DNA from: Desulfobacteraceae bacterium Eth-SRB1
Lineage (GTDB): Bacteria > Desulfobacterota > Desulfobacteria > Desulfobacterales > ETH-SRB1
Direction: 5' to 3'
Assembly: GCA_004193555.1 (NCBI GenBank)
Contig: RPGP01000001.1
Location: 338,156-402,155, forward strand
Length of the DNA: 64,000 bases
Shown here: one piece after another, positions 35,309 to 45,528 of the stretch
Numbering within the stretch: the first letter of the stretch is position 1
How the letters are laid out: each line of letters starts with the position of its first letter
The notes under the pieces: model-generated
What the model was told of the DNA's origin: nothing
The model's database searches: none
The model's input: the letters and a program-made list of their open reading frames with translations, nothing else
Translations under genes and position numbers: made by a program

Positions 35309-36183
35309 CGGAATTCATTAATTATCAAGCAACAAGCCTTAAGGGTAATCTTTACGTTGTTGCCACTCCCATAGGAAACATGGAGGATATAACTCTAAGG
35401 GCCCTTAAGATACTTGGCCAGGTTGATATCATTGCAGCTGAAGATACAAGGCACACCAAAAAGCTTCTTTCTTTTTATAAGATTAAGGGGCGTCTCATAT
35501 CCTGTCACGAACACAATGAAAGAAAGAAAATACCTGCCCTGTTAGATAAGCTTAATTCAGGATTGTCTGTTGCGCTTGTGTCGAATGCGGGGACGCCGCT
35601 ACTTTCTGATCCGGGCTATCACTTGATAAAAGGGGCTGCTGCAAGCGGCATTCAGATCATTCCGGCGCCGGGTGTGTCGGCAGCTATTACCGCCCTCAGC
35701 GTTGCCGGGCTGCCCACAGACTCCTTTGTTTTTGCAGGTTTTCCAGCAAGAAAAAAGGCAAAACGTCTTGAACAGTTAAAGCAGCTTGCAGGTGAACGCA
35801 GAACAATAATATTTTATGAGTCTCCAAAGCGTATTTTAAAATTTTTAGAGGAAATAATAATGGTTCTTGGAGACAGAAAGGGTGTTTTGTCTCGTGAAAT
35901 GACCAAACTTCATGAAGAATATATCAGAAGCGATTTGTCGGATATCCTTTTCAGGTTAAAGGAACGTCCTGAAGTAAAAGGGGAATGCACTCTTCTTGTC
36001 GGCGGTTGTAAAAAAAAGAAAGACATTTCCATGAAAACCGTAAGCGATGAAATAAAAAAACGGCTGCAAATAAAAGGGACAAGGCTTTCTGAGCTTGCAA
36101 AAGAGATGTCAAAGCAATATAATATTCCTAAAAATAAAGTATATAATGAAGGTTTGAAGATTAAAAGATTGATGAGTTCATAA
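35293..36183 (+). CDS. rsmI: 16S rRNA (cytidine-1402-2'-O)-methyltransferase
   Basis: 296 residues from ATG 35293; a TTG at 35269 is also possible. SAM-dependent tetrapyrrole-methylase-fold enzyme that methylates C1402 in the ribosomal decoding site. Motifs: GNLYVVATPIGNMEDITLRA, AAEDTRHTKKLLSFY, VSNAGTPLLSDPGYHL, PGVSAAITALSVAGLPTDSF and RTIIFYESPKRI. All are typical. A C-terminal helical domain ends with an HTH-like segment. It is co-directional with yraN and the acyl-CoA ligase, 12 bp before the ligase start, so probably co-transcribed. Confidence 0.93.
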   Translation: MLIHNPEFINYQATSLKGNLYVVATPIGNMEDITLRALKILGQVDIIAAEDTRHTKKLLSFYKIKGRLISCHEHNERKKIPALLDKLNSGLSVALVSNAGTPLLSDPGYHLIKGAAASGIQIIPAPGVSAAITALSVAGLPTDSFVFAGFPARKKAKRLEQLKQLAGERRTIIFYESPKRILKFLEEIIMVLGDRKGVLSREMTKLHEEYIRSDLSDILFRLKERPEVKGECTLLVGGCKKKKDISMKTVSDEIKKRLQIKGTRLSELAKEMSKQYNIPKNKVYNEGLKIKRLMSS

Positions 36184-36195
36184 AGGAGAACCAAC

Positions 36196-38349
36196 ATGCG
36201 AGATCTAGATGCAATTTTTTCTCCGCAATCGGTGGCTGTTATAGGTGCTTCCGCAAAGCCCGGAAAGGTCGGACATGATATTTTTGCCAATATTTTAAAA
36301 GGAGATTATAAAGGAACCTTATATCCTGTTAATCCCAACGCAAAATCGATTTTAAGCGTAAGAGCATATCCGTCAATTACAGATGTGCCCGATGATGTTG
36401 ATCTTGCAATAATAATTCTTCCTCCTAAATTTGCCATGAAAGCGGTTGAAGATGCTGTTGAGAAAAAAGTAAAGGGAATTGTGATTGTTTCTGCGGGATT
36501 TCGAGAAGTCGGGGGCGAAGGGCTTGAGCTGGAAAACAGGATAGCATCAATTTGCAAGAAGGCAGGGGTGCGTCTGGTCGGCCCCAACTGCCTTGGCGTT
36601 ATCAACCCGCTTCCTTCGGTAAGCATGAATGCCAGTTTTGCTGTCCGTATGCCGGCAAGCGGCGATATTTCATTTATTTCCCAGAGCGGGGCATTGTGTA
36701 CAGCGGTTCTCGATTTTGCGGCGGACAGGGATTTTGGCTTTTCAAAGTTTATTTCCATCGGCAACAAGGCTGATGTGGATGAGCTTGATCTATTGCGTTA
36801 TCTGCACGAGGATATTGATACGAGAGTTATAATGGTTTATCTGGAGGAACTCCGGAGGGGACGTGAGTTTATAGACATTGTTAAGGAGATTACCTCCGGC
36901 AACAGGCCCACGCCGATACTTGTAATAAAGTCGGGCAGAACTATCGCGGGAGCCCATGCAGCGGCATCCCATACAGGCTCTCTGTCAGGCTCCGAGGCAA
37001 TATACAATGCTATTTTCCAGCAGGCAGGGATAATTCGAGTAGATTCAATTGATGAGCTTTTTGATTTTGCAACCGCCTTTGCTTACAAAAGCGAAAGCGC
37101 GCTTGGAAAACTGACAAGGAAGGTGCCGCGCGGAAACAGGGTTGCTATCGTTACAAATGCCGGCGGACCCGGAATTCTGGCAACAGATATCACAACGTCA
37201 TCCGGCTTGAGACTTGCCGAATTCCAGGAAGAGACAGTCGATGAGCTTGCAAGCCATCTTCCTTTTACCGCAAACCTTCATAATCCGGTGGATATTATCG
37301 GAGATGCGGCCCAGGATCGTTATAAGGATGCGCTGGGCACTGTAATAAACGATGATGGGGTAGATGGAGCCCTTGTAATTCTTACGCCTCAATCCATGAC
37401 AAATGCTCTTGGCACGGCAGAAGCTATTGTAGGAATTGCCATGCACACCCATAAGCCTATTTTATGCTGCTTTATGGGAATTGTGGATGTGTCTCAGGGG
37501 GTTAAATTTCTTCAAGAGCATGGTTATCCGGTTTACAAGTTCCCTGAAAATGCAGCAAAGGCCTTCGGGGCTCTTTACAGATATTTCAAGTGGCTGAGCA
37601 GACCTCATTTGGAGCAGTACGTGTTAAAGCACGACACAGAGAGGGCTGCCGGGATTATTGCAAACTGTCTTGCAGACGGCAAAACCCATCTCGGCGAACT
37701 TGATGGAGTGGAACTGCTGAAATGTTATGGTTTTAATGTGTTGCCGACCATTTTTGCAAAAAGTGAAAACGAGGCTGCAGACATTGCAGAGAGCATGAAA
37801 TTTCCGGTGGCAATGAAAATTGTTTCACCGCAAATTCTTCATAAAACAGATGCGGGCGGTGTTATGTTACGGCTTGAAAACCGTGAAGATGTAAAAAAAG
37901 GTTTTAAAGAAATTATTGAAGGGGCCGCGAAGTACGATCCTGAGGCCGAGATCAAGGGCGTTCTGATTCAAAAAATGGCCATGCCTGGGGAAGAGGTGAT
38001 ACTTGGTATGAGTCGTAAACCGGTGTTCGGCCCTTTACTGATGTTTGGTCTTGGTGGAATATTCGTTGAAGTTTTCCAGGATGTTGCATTTCGTCTTGCC
38101 CCTGTTGGCAGAAACGAATCCCGCAGAATGATTAGTAGCATCAGGGGATACAAATTGTTACAGGGATTCAGAGGAAGACCAAAGGCGGATATCGAAATTC
38201 TTGAAAAGTCGATGGTCAGCCTGTCGGATATGGCAATAAATCATCCGGACATAAGCGAACTGGATATCAATCCACTTCTGGTTCATGAGGAAGGAAAGGG
38301 CGCTACGGTGGCTGATTGCAGGATCATTCTTAAGAGGATTAAGGAGTAA
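36196..38349 (+). CDS. acetate/acyl-CoA ligase (ADP-forming), fused subunits
   Basis: 717 residues. The order is a CoA-binding Rossmann domain (about 5-125; SVAVIGASAKPGKVGHDIF), a flavodoxin-like succinyl-CoA-synthetase alpha-type domain with SHTGSLSGSEAIY, a second such domain, and an ATP-grasp beta-type domain from about 490 (KIVSPQILHKTDAGGVML; GEEVILGMSRKPVFGPLLMF; DINPLLVHEEG). This enzyme class converts acyl-CoA plus ADP and phosphate to acid plus ATP, or the reverse, and supports energy conservation in anaerobes. AAGGAG precedes the ATG. It lies 12 bp after rsmI. Confidence 0.92.
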   Translation: MRDLDAIFSPQSVAVIGASAKPGKVGHDIFANILKGDYKGTLYPVNPNAKSILSVRAYPSITDVPDDVDLAIIILPPKFAMKAVEDAVEKKVKGIVIVSAGFREVGGEGLELENRIASICKKAGVRLVGPNCLGVINPLPSVSMNASFAVRMPASGDISFISQSGALCTAVLDFAADRDFGFSKFISIGNKADVDELDLLRYLHEDIDTRVIMVYLEELRRGREFIDIVKEITSGNRPTPILVIKSGRTIAGAHAAASHTGSLSGSEAIYNAIFQQAGIIRVDSIDELFDFATAFAYKSESALGKLTRKVPRGNRVAIVTNAGGPGILATDITTSSGLRLAEFQEETVDELASHLPFTANLHNPVDIIGDAAQDRYKDALGTVINDDGVDGALVILTPQSMTNALGTAEAIVGIAMHTHKPILCCFMGIVDVSQGVKFLQEHGYPVYKFPENAAKAFGALYRYFKWLSRPHLEQYVLKHDTERAAGIIANCLADGKTHLGELDGVELLKCYGFNVLPTIFAKSENEAADIAESMKFPVAMKIVSPQILHKTDAGGVMLRLENREDVKKGFKEIIEGAAKYDPEAEIKGVLIQKMAMPGEEVILGMSRKPVFGPLLMFGLGGIFVEVFQDVAFRLAPVGRNESRRMISSIRGYKLLQGFRGRPKADIEILEKSMVSLSDMAINHPDISELDINPLLVHEEGKGATVADCRIILKRIKE

Positions 38350-38397
38350 GGATTAGTGGATTAAAATCTTACCCCTTACCACTCTAATCCTTATCCC
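38349..38397. terminator. hairpin after acyl-CoA ligase gene
   Basis: TAAGGATTAGTGG (38348-38360) pairs with CCACTCTAATCCTTA (38380-38394), followed by CCCTTTAATT. The T-rich tail is short, so this is a weak terminator candidate or a repeat remnant before the phosphopantetheinyl transferase gene. Confidence 0.4.
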
Positions 38398-38407
38398 TTT
38401 AATTGCA

Positions 38408-38980
38408 ATGAATACTATTTATCCGGTTATACTTTCTGTCCCTGAAGAAAACATAACCCTTTCAGGCAGAGAGAGGGTATCGTATCTCAGCGAATATGCA
38501 AGGAAGGCGCTTGAAATTTCCGCAAAAAAGAGTTTTATTCATCTCGGCGACCCTTTAAAAGATGAAAAAGGTGTCCCCATGCCTGTTGATGGGAACTATT
38601 GGTCTGTTTCGCATAAACCAAAATATGTTGCCGGAGTTACAGCTCCTGAAAAAATCGGTATTGATATAGAAGAAATAAAGACTTGTTCAGAATCTCTTTT
38701 TAAGAAAGTAGCGGACCACAGAGAATGGGGGCTTGATAATGGGGATAAATTCAAACTTTTTTTTCGTTACTGGACGGCCAAAGAGGCTGTGCTTAAAGCA
38801 GCCGGAACAGGTCTGAGAGATCTTTCAAAATGCAAAATCACGCAGATTATTGATGAAAATAATCTAATGATAGACTATATGGACAGAACCTGGCCTGTTG
38901 AACACCTGTTTTTTAATGGTCATATTGCTTCTGTAAACAAAGGGGTATATGATATTGATTGGTCAGTGGTCATGGATTAG
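38408..38980 (+). CDS. 4'-phosphopantetheinyl transferase family protein
   Basis: 190 residues. It transfers phosphopantetheine from CoA to carrier proteins. Motifs: the Sfp/AcpT-type PVDGNYWSVSHKPKYVAGV, IGIDIEEI with the Mg-binding Asp and Glu, and FRYWTAKEAVLKAAGTGLRD. No carrier-protein gene lies next to it, so the target is probably the fatty-acid ACP or a distant synthase. It starts 59 bp after the ligase stop. Confidence 0.9.
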   Translation: MNTIYPVILSVPEENITLSGRERVSYLSEYARKALEISAKKSFIHLGDPLKDEKGVPMPVDGNYWSVSHKPKYVAGVTAPEKIGIDIEEIKTCSESLFKKVADHREWGLDNGDKFKLFFRYWTAKEAVLKAAGTGLRDLSKCKITQIIDENNLMIDYMDRTWPVEHLFFNGHIASVNKGVYDIDWSVVMD

Positions 38981-39158
38981 AAGATTAGAAGGTGAGCAGA
39001 TAAGAGCAATTTGAACCGCAGAACAACGAACCGCAGAATGTCGAAGTGCTTTAATACTTCACAATTCGAAATTCCTTGTTCGATATTCGTTAGTTAGATA
39101 ATGGCTGAGTTTATGTTGGGTTTTGAATTAAAGGATTAGGGAATTAAGGAATATTGAT

Positions 39159-40739
39159 ATGAATGTAACTTTTTACGGCGCTGTGCGTGAAGTGACCGGC
39201 TCGATGCATCTTGTAACCACAGAAAATGACAGGATACTGCTGGATTGCGGGTTGTTCCAGGGCAGGCGGAAAGAAACCGAGCAAAAAAACAGGGTTTTGC
39301 CCTTTGACCCGCAAATTATTAGCAACATTATACTTTCTCATGCTCATATAGATCATTCCGGTCGAATTCCCATGCTGACGAAGAACGGATTCAACGGCCA
39401 GATTATATGCACGCGTGCAACAGCCGATGCGTGTGAATATCTTCTGCCGGATTCTGCTTATATCCAGGAATCGGACGCAAATTATCTTAATTATAAAGTT
39501 GTACGTTCATCTTTGTCCGGAACGAGCAGTTCAACAGGCATGGAAAACATATCAAATCAGGAAAGAAAAGAAATAAGAAAAATTTTAAAAACAAATCGTA
39601 ATAAACTTAACATTGATAAAATTAACGAGTTGATTAATAAGTTGAACCTAAATGCAGTCCGGCCGATTTATACTGTTTTTGATGCAGAGCAATCACTCAA
39701 ATGTTTTAACGGTTATCCTTACCGACGCCCTGTAACTGTTGGACACGACATAACCTGCACATTTTATGATGCCGGTCATATTTTAGGGTCGGCCTTTTCC
39801 ATAATCAAGGCAAAAGAAAACGGCCGTTTATATAATATCTGTTATACAGGGGATATCGGCAGGTTTGGCACACCTATTCTCAGGGACCCAACCCTGGTTT
39901 TTCCTGAAGAAGATTGCGAAATAGATTTGCTGATTATGGAAAGCACCTACGGCAATCGTTTCCATGGGCCGATGAAGGATTTAAAACAGCAGTTAAAACA
40001 GGTGATAATCGATACTGTTAACCGCGGCGGATCGGTTTTAATACCCTCCTTTGCATTCGGCCGCGCACAGGAGCTTTTGTATATTCTTCATGAGCTTTAC
40101 GATGAGGGTGATATTCCGCGACTTCCGGTGTATGTTGACAGCCCCCTTGCTATAAAGTTAACCAGGGTTTATGGTGAGCATCCTGAAGTATATGACAGGG
40201 AAACAAATAAAATATTTCTCGAGCAGGGCAAAAACCCCTTTTCTTTTGATAAAATTCATTTTGTAAGCTCGGTTGATGAATCAATGGAGCTCATGCGGGA
40301 GGAAAAACAGCATATTGTAATTGCGGCATCAGGGATGTGTGAGGCAGGACGTATATTGCATCATCTCCGTTATAAGATTCATAACCATAAAAATACTATT
40401 ATTATAGTCGGTTATATGGCCCAGAATACCCTTGGGCGGCGCATCCTGGAAAAAGGCATGGAATATGAAAAATCCGGCAGAAAGGATAACCCGCCGATGC
40501 TTAAGTTTTTTAACAAAACCTATCCCCTGAAAGCGCATGTTGTCAGGCTGGGTGGTTTCAGCGCTCATGCAGATAAGGATGAAATGCTTCGCTTTGTCAG
40601 GGAATCAAACTTGCGAATAAAAAAAATTGCTGTTGTTCATGGAGAAGAGGATCAGTCCCTTTTATTTGCAGGGCATCTTGCAAATGAAGGTTTTAAGGTG
40701 ATTGTTCCGAGAGCCGGAGAAGTTTTGCAAATTAAATAA
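39159..40739 (+). CDS. metallo-beta-lactamase fold exonuclease-like protein (beta-CASP/YSH1 family)
   Basis: 526 residues. The MBL core has LLDCGLFQGRRKETEQKN, LSHAHIDHSGRIPML (HxHxDH with an Ile variation) and YDAGHILGSAFSI-like FYDAGHILGSAF, then YTGDIGRFG. The beta-CASP insert includes VLIPSFAFGRAQELL, VIAASGMCEAGRILHH, and the end has LGGFSAHADKDEMLRFV. This set defines the RNA-processing beta-CASP group (CPSF-73/YSH1-like). The substrate is probably RNA. AAGGA lies upstream of the ATG. Confidence 0.9.
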   Translation: MNVTFYGAVREVTGSMHLVTTENDRILLDCGLFQGRRKETEQKNRVLPFDPQIISNIILSHAHIDHSGRIPMLTKNGFNGQIICTRATADACEYLLPDSAYIQESDANYLNYKVVRSSLSGTSSSTGMENISNQERKEIRKILKTNRNKLNIDKINELINKLNLNAVRPIYTVFDAEQSLKCFNGYPYRRPVTVGHDITCTFYDAGHILGSAFSIIKAKENGRLYNICYTGDIGRFGTPILRDPTLVFPEEDCEIDLLIMESTYGNRFHGPMKDLKQQLKQVIIDTVNRGGSVLIPSFAFGRAQELLYILHELYDEGDIPRLPVYVDSPLAIKLTRVYGEHPEVYDRETNKIFLEQGKNPFSFDKIHFVSSVDESMELMREEKQHIVIAASGMCEAGRILHHLRYKIHNHKNTIIIVGYMAQNTLGRRILEKGMEYEKSGRKDNPPMLKFFNKTYPLKAHVVRLGGFSAHADKDEMLRFVRESNLRIKKIAVVHGEEDQSLLFAGHLANEGFKVIVPRAGEVLQIK

Positions 40740-40792
40740 AAAATAATCGTAGCCGCTCACGGCTCGAAACTTAGAAGGTGAGAAGGGGAAAA

Positions 40793-40852
40793 GATGAACG
40801 TCAAACATCGAACGTCCAACATCGAATGATGAATGATGATGTCGCTTCGCTC
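40793..40852. repeat. GATGAACGTC-type dispersed repeat
   Basis: GATGAACGTCAAACATCGAA followed by CGTCCAACATCGAATGATGA. A related copy in reverse orientation lies at 48525-48572 (GATGTTGGACGTTCATC-type). Both precede or follow genes on the plus strand and contain no ORF. The rest of 40740-40955 also shows no gene. Confidence 0.5.
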
Positions 40853-40955
40853 TTCAGTTTGGGGAAATAGCAACGAGCAAAAGAAACGAATGTCGGATGT
40901 CGGATATCGGAGGTCGGAAAATCAGTAACCAGCAACGAGCAACAATCAACTATCT

Positions 40956-43900
40956 ATGAAAACAAAAAACACAGACAATCAGACAGATGAAAAAAGACAG
41001 TCGCCCGGCAAGATAAGCTCCCTTGGCATATGCCTTGGAGCATCTACCGTATCGATAGTTCATACCATACAGGAGGCCAGCGGGCAAGGCGGGCGCGAGT
41101 CAAAGCCCGAAGTGGTTGAATATTCGCTTTATACCCACGAGGGGAACCCAAAGCAGATACTGCTTTCAGCTCTCAAATCGCTAAATATAAATTCATACGA
41201 CAGGATTGCCGTAACCGGCAGGAAATTTCGCAACTTTGTAAACCTGTCGACCATATCTGAACCCGAAGCTGTGGAATACGCATACCGTTTTGTCAAACCA
41301 GCTGATATTGCATGCCCTGCCGTTGTTTCCGCAGGCGGGGAGACCTTCATGGTATATGTAATGGACGGTCAGGGGCAGATATCTAATGTTTTGACAGGCA
41401 ACAAATGCGCATCCGGAACCGGTGAATTTTTTCTTCAGCAGTTGCGCAGGATGAAAGTAACGCTAAAAGAGGCGGCCCAGTGGGCTGCCACAGAGGAGCC
41501 GTATCAGCTTTCGGGACGTTGTTCGGTTTTTTGCAAATCAGACTGCACCCATGCAACCAATAAAGGTGTTCCCAAATCAAAGGTAACCGCCGGGCTTTGC
41601 AAAATGATGGCGGAGAAAATACTTGAGCTGTTAAAAAAGGTGCAAAGGAAAAACATTATGATTGCCGGGGGCGCCGCGCTTAACCGGATGATGATTGAGT
41701 ATCTGCGTAAAGATATAACCGGTCTTATTATTCCTGAGGAGGCCCCGTATTTCGAAGCTCTTGGAGTCGCTCTCTGGGCGCTGGAAAATGAGACCGCTGA
41801 ATTTCCTGGGATGTCGAAATTATTAAGAACAGAAGTCACATCCTTTGATACACTTATGCCGCTTATCGATTTTAAAGAAATGGTTGAATTCAAGTCTGTC
41901 GCGATGGGGGATGTCAGGCAGGGGGATGAATGTATTTTAGGGCTTGATGTCGGCTCGACAACAACAAAAGCAATTCTTTTGCGGATCGAAGATGATGCAA
42001 TCCTTGCATCCGTTTATCTGCGTACCGACGGCGACCCTGTTGGAGCTTCCCGCAAGTGTTACGCTTCTATTCTTGAACAGATAAGTGAAAAGGTAAATCC
42101 TGATGAGATAAGTATAACAGGGCTGGGTGTTACCGGCTCGGGCCGTCAGATAGCCGGTCTTCATGCGCTCACAAAAGGCGTTATTAACGAGATAATTGCT
42201 CATGCAACCGCTGCGGTGTACTTTGATCCGGAGGTAGATACTATTTTTGAGATAGGAGGGCAGGATGCAAAATATACATATATCACAAATTCCGTGCCAT
42301 CCGATTATGCTATGAACGAAGGCTGTTCCGCAGGCACAGGCTCTTTTCTCGAAGAGTCCGCGCACGAGACTCTCGGAGTAAAAATGGAGGATATTGCCGA
42401 CATCGCTTTTAAAGGCAAGAATCCGCCTAATTTCAATGATCAGTGTGCTGCATTTATCGCATCCGACATAAAGAATGCAATCCACGAAGGTGTGAAACAC
42501 GATGATATTCTTGCTGGTCTGGTATATTCCATCTGTATGAATTACTCAAACAGGGTCAAGGGAAATAAGCCGGTAGGAGAAAAGGTCTTTATGCAGGGAG
42601 GTGTATGCTATAACAGAGCGGTTCCTTTTGCTATGGCTGCGCTTGTAGGCAAACCGATAATCGTTCCTCCTGAGCCGGGGCTTATGGGCTCTTTTGGCGT
42701 TGCGTTAGAGGTCAAGAAAAGGATTGAAACAGGTTTGATGGAAAAGAAGATCTTTGACCTGAATGCTCTGTCGAACCGTGAGGTGCAATACGGAAAATCG
42801 TTTATATGCAAAGGCGGAAAGGAAAAATGTGACCGGCGCTGCAATATAGCTATAATTAAACTGGAAGGAAAGAAATATCCGTTTGGCGGGGCCTGCAACA
42901 GATATTACAATTTGCGTAACAAGGTGAAATACGATGTAAAGAAGCTTGACCTTGTTCGTGTCCGTCAGGAATTAATTTTTGATAAATACGCAGGCAAACT
43001 GCCGGAGGGCGGCGGGAAAAAGCCAAGGGAGAGGATCGGGATAAACAGGAGTTTTATGGTAAATACTTTTTATCCTCTCTATTCCACATTTTTTACCGAA
43101 TTAGGGTTTGAGCCGGTTGTGCCTGACTCCCCCTCTAAAGAAGGAATGGATCAAAAAGAGGCAGCCTTTTGCTATCCTGCTGAACTGACTCACGGTTTTT
43201 TCTATTCCCTTATTTATATGGAAAATCCTCCGGAGTTTATATTCCTGCCCCACTTCAAAGCTGTTCCGGCTCAAAAGGGCTACACAAGCTCGCAGGTTTG
43301 CCCTTTTGTTCAGGGTGAAACCTTTTTTTTAAGGACTGCATTCAGGAAAAAGCTTGACGAACTTAAAGCCGGAGGCACACAAGTGTTGACCCCGCTGCTT
43401 GACCTGACAGAAGGGCTGGAAACCGCGAGGAAGCCTCTTATCGAAACCGCTGTAAAAATGGGCGTTGGGAAAAAAGAGGCTAAAAATGCTTTTCAAAAGG
43501 CTGTGAAGAAACAAACGGAATGTATGGATGAAATGAAAAAGATCGGTGATAAAGCCCTTGAAGATCTGGAAAAAGATCCGGACAAAACAGCGGTAGTGAT
43601 ATTTGGCAGGCCTTACAACGGATTTGTTAAAGAAGCGCATATGGGCATTCCAAACAAGCTTGCATCAAGAGGAGTTCTGGTAATGCCGTTTGATTTTCTT
43701 ACGTTTGATGATGAGAAAACAAAGCGGCATATGTACTGGGGAATGGGACAGATCATATTAAAGGCGGCCAGAGTAGTCAAGAGGCATCCTCAACTGTTTG
43801 GGACTTATATAACAAACTTTTCCTGCGGGCCGGATTCATTCCTGGTCGGATATTTCAGAACTCTTATGGGTCAAAAACCGTCGCTGACTCTTGAATTAGA

Positions 43901-45356
43901 CAGTCATACGGCAGATGCCGGCATTGAAACCAGGGTCGAGGCGTTTCTTGATATTGTCGCAGCTTACAGACAACTTCTCGCAGATAAGGTAATAGTCCTG
44001 AAAAAGCGGGCTTTTGTTCCTGCTCATATAGAAATGGGAAATGGAAGTGTTAACATGGTAACATCTTCCGGCGAAACACTGCGGGTCGGGGACCCGCGCG
44101 TGACCCTTATGTTTCCCTCTATGGGCAGAATTTCCACGGAATCCCTGGCAGCGGTATTTCGCGGTTTCGGGTTTAATGCAATTGCCCATCCACCGTCTGA
44201 TAAGGCCATATTGAAAATTGGACGCGCAAATACTTCATGCAAAGAGTGCTTGCCGCTGATACTCACTACAGGAACGTTGCTTAACTATATTTACAATATA
44301 AAAAAAGAAAATGAGGTTTTAGCCTATTTTATGCCTACGGCCTCGGGCCCATGCCGGTTCGGCCAGTATTATGTATTCATGGAAGACCTTGTAAAAAGGC
44401 TTGAGATTCCGGATGTAGCCCTGTTTTCGCTGACATCAGAGAATTCTTACGCGGGCCTGGGAAAAGATTTCCAGTTAAGAGCATGGACCGCTGTTGTAAC
44501 ATCCGACGTTATGGAAGATAGCAGGTCGATGATATTAGCCAATGCAACAGATGCCGAAGATGGGATAAGGATATTTAATGAGGAATGGAACCTGATATTG
44601 GAAGAGATGGAAAGAGGAGACTTTTCCAGACTGGAAAAACAACTGATGCGTACTTCCGAACGTTTTAGCCGGATTCCAATGAAGCGTCCGCCAGAAGAGG
44701 TGCCTGTAATCTGCCTTATAGGTGAAATATTTGTCCGCAGGGATTCAATATCACGCCAGTACTTGACAGGACGTCTGGCAAAAAGCGGATTTGCGACTGT
44801 CTGTACGCCTGTTGCGGAATGGGTATTATATTCCGACTATCTGATGCGCAAAGGGCTTGTTGACTACAAGGTATCAAAAATAGAGAAGCTTGAATTAACA
44901 ATAAAGCAAAAATATATGGCTAACTACGAAAAGCGTATTAAATCCATTTTATCCGGATCAGGACTTGTTCACTCAGAGCTTATTGACGTTGACGCAATAA
45001 TAAACAATGCCGAGCCCTATATATCGCCAAACCTGACTGGTGAGGCAGTTCTTACAGTGGGCGGCACTATAACCGAGGTAGCTTCTCAAGCATGCGGCGC
45101 TATCGCCATAGGGCCCTTTGGTTGTATGCCAAACCGTTTGTCAGAGTCTGTCTTAAACACGATAATGAATCGTGAAGGGAAACTGGCAACAGACCCGACA
45201 AATGAGCGGCTCCGAAAAATCCTGACGAACATTGAAGACCTGCCTTTTCTCGCAATTGAAAGCGACGGCTCCCCTTTCCCCCAACTGATAAACGCAAAGC
45301 TGGAAACCTTCTGCCTGCGGGCAGAGCGTTTGCATAAAAAAATGCTTGATACATGA
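40956..45356 (+). CDS. giant 2-hydroxyacyl-CoA dehydratase activase-type fusion protein (2)
   Basis: 1466 residues. The N-terminal ASKHA-like domain is degenerate at phosphate loop 1 (LGICLGASTVSIVH) yet keeps CASGTGEF and GRCSVFCKSDCTH. The second ASKHA domain (from about 327) is canonical: LGLDVGSTTTKAILL, GGQDAKYTYI, NEGCSAGTGSFLEE and DQCAAFIASDIK. A Cys-rich spacer (CKGGKEKCDRRCNIAI) follows, then DUF2229-like and HgdB-like regions (GRPYNGFVKEAHMGIPNKLA; FSCGPDSFLVGYFR; ASGPCRFGQYYVFMEDLVKR). It probably hydrolyses ATP to raise electrons to low potential for a CoA-ester reaction. It is the only gene between repeat-filled gaps. Confidence 0.85.
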   Translation: MKTKNTDNQTDEKRQSPGKISSLGICLGASTVSIVHTIQEASGQGGRESKPEVVEYSLYTHEGNPKQILLSALKSLNINSYDRIAVTGRKFRNFVNLSTISEPEAVEYAYRFVKPADIACPAVVSAGGETFMVYVMDGQGQISNVLTGNKCASGTGEFFLQQLRRMKVTLKEAAQWAATEEPYQLSGRCSVFCKSDCTHATNKGVPKSKVTAGLCKMMAEKILELLKKVQRKNIMIAGGAALNRMMIEYLRKDITGLIIPEEAPYFEALGVALWALENETAEFPGMSKLLRTEVTSFDTLMPLIDFKEMVEFKSVAMGDVRQGDECILGLDVGSTTTKAILLRIEDDAILASVYLRTDGDPVGASRKCYASILEQISEKVNPDEISITGLGVTGSGRQIAGLHALTKGVINEIIAHATAAVYFDPEVDTIFEIGGQDAKYTYITNSVPSDYAMNEGCSAGTGSFLEESAHETLGVKMEDIADIAFKGKNPPNFNDQCAAFIASDIKNAIHEGVKHDDILAGLVYSICMNYSNRVKGNKPVGEKVFMQGGVCYNRAVPFAMAALVGKPIIVPPEPGLMGSFGVALEVKKRIETGLMEKKIFDLNALSNREVQYGKSFICKGGKEKCDRRCNIAIIKLEGKKYPFGGACNRYYNLRNKVKYDVKKLDLVRVRQELIFDKYAGKLPEGGGKKPRERIGINRSFMVNTFYPLYSTFFTELGFEPVVPDSPSKEGMDQKEAAFCYPAELTHGFFYSLIYMENPPEFIFLPHFKAVPAQKGYTSSQVCPFVQGETFFLRTAFRKKLDELKAGGTQVLTPLLDLTEGLETARKPLIETAVKMGVGKKEAKNAFQKAVKKQTECMDEMKKIGDKALEDLEKDPDKTAVVIFGRPYNGFVKEAHMGIPNKLASRGVLVMPFDFLTFDDEKTKRHMYWGMGQIILKAARVVKRHPQLFGTYITNFSCGPDSFLVGYFRTLMGQKPSLTLELDSHTADAGIETRVEAFLDIVAAYRQLLADKVIVLKKRAFVPAHIEMGNGSVNMVTSSGETLRVGDPRVTLMFPSMGRISTESLAAVFRGFGFNAIAHPPSDKAILKIGRANTSCKECLPLILTTGTLLNYIYNIKKENEVLAYFMPTASGPCRFGQYYVFMEDLVKRLEIPDVALFSLTSENSYAGLGKDFQLRAWTAVVTSDVMEDSRSMILANATDAEDGIRIFNEEWNLILEEMERGDFSRLEKQLMRTSERFSRIPMKRPPEEVPVICLIGEIFVRRDSISRQYLTGRLAKSGFATVCTPVAEWVLYSDYLMRKGLVDYKVSKIEKLELTIKQKYMANYEKRIKSILSGSGLVHSELIDVDAIINNAEPYISPNLTGEAVLTVGGTITEVASQACGAIAIGPFGCMPNRLSESVLNTIMNREGKLATDPTNERLRKILTNIEDLPFLAIESDGSPFPQLINAKLETFCLRAERLHKKMLDT

Positions 45357-45528
45357 TCTTTGAGCCATAGAAGCCTGTCCGAAAATTATGTCTGTAACAA
45401 AGTTGACAAAGTTATTTTAAAATCAGGAAAAGAAATTAAAGCCGGTGCAGTAATAATTTCGGCTGGACGAGCCGGCAAGCCATGCCAGCGGTGACTACAT
45501 GTCGATTTTAAAACCACGGTGAACAGTT

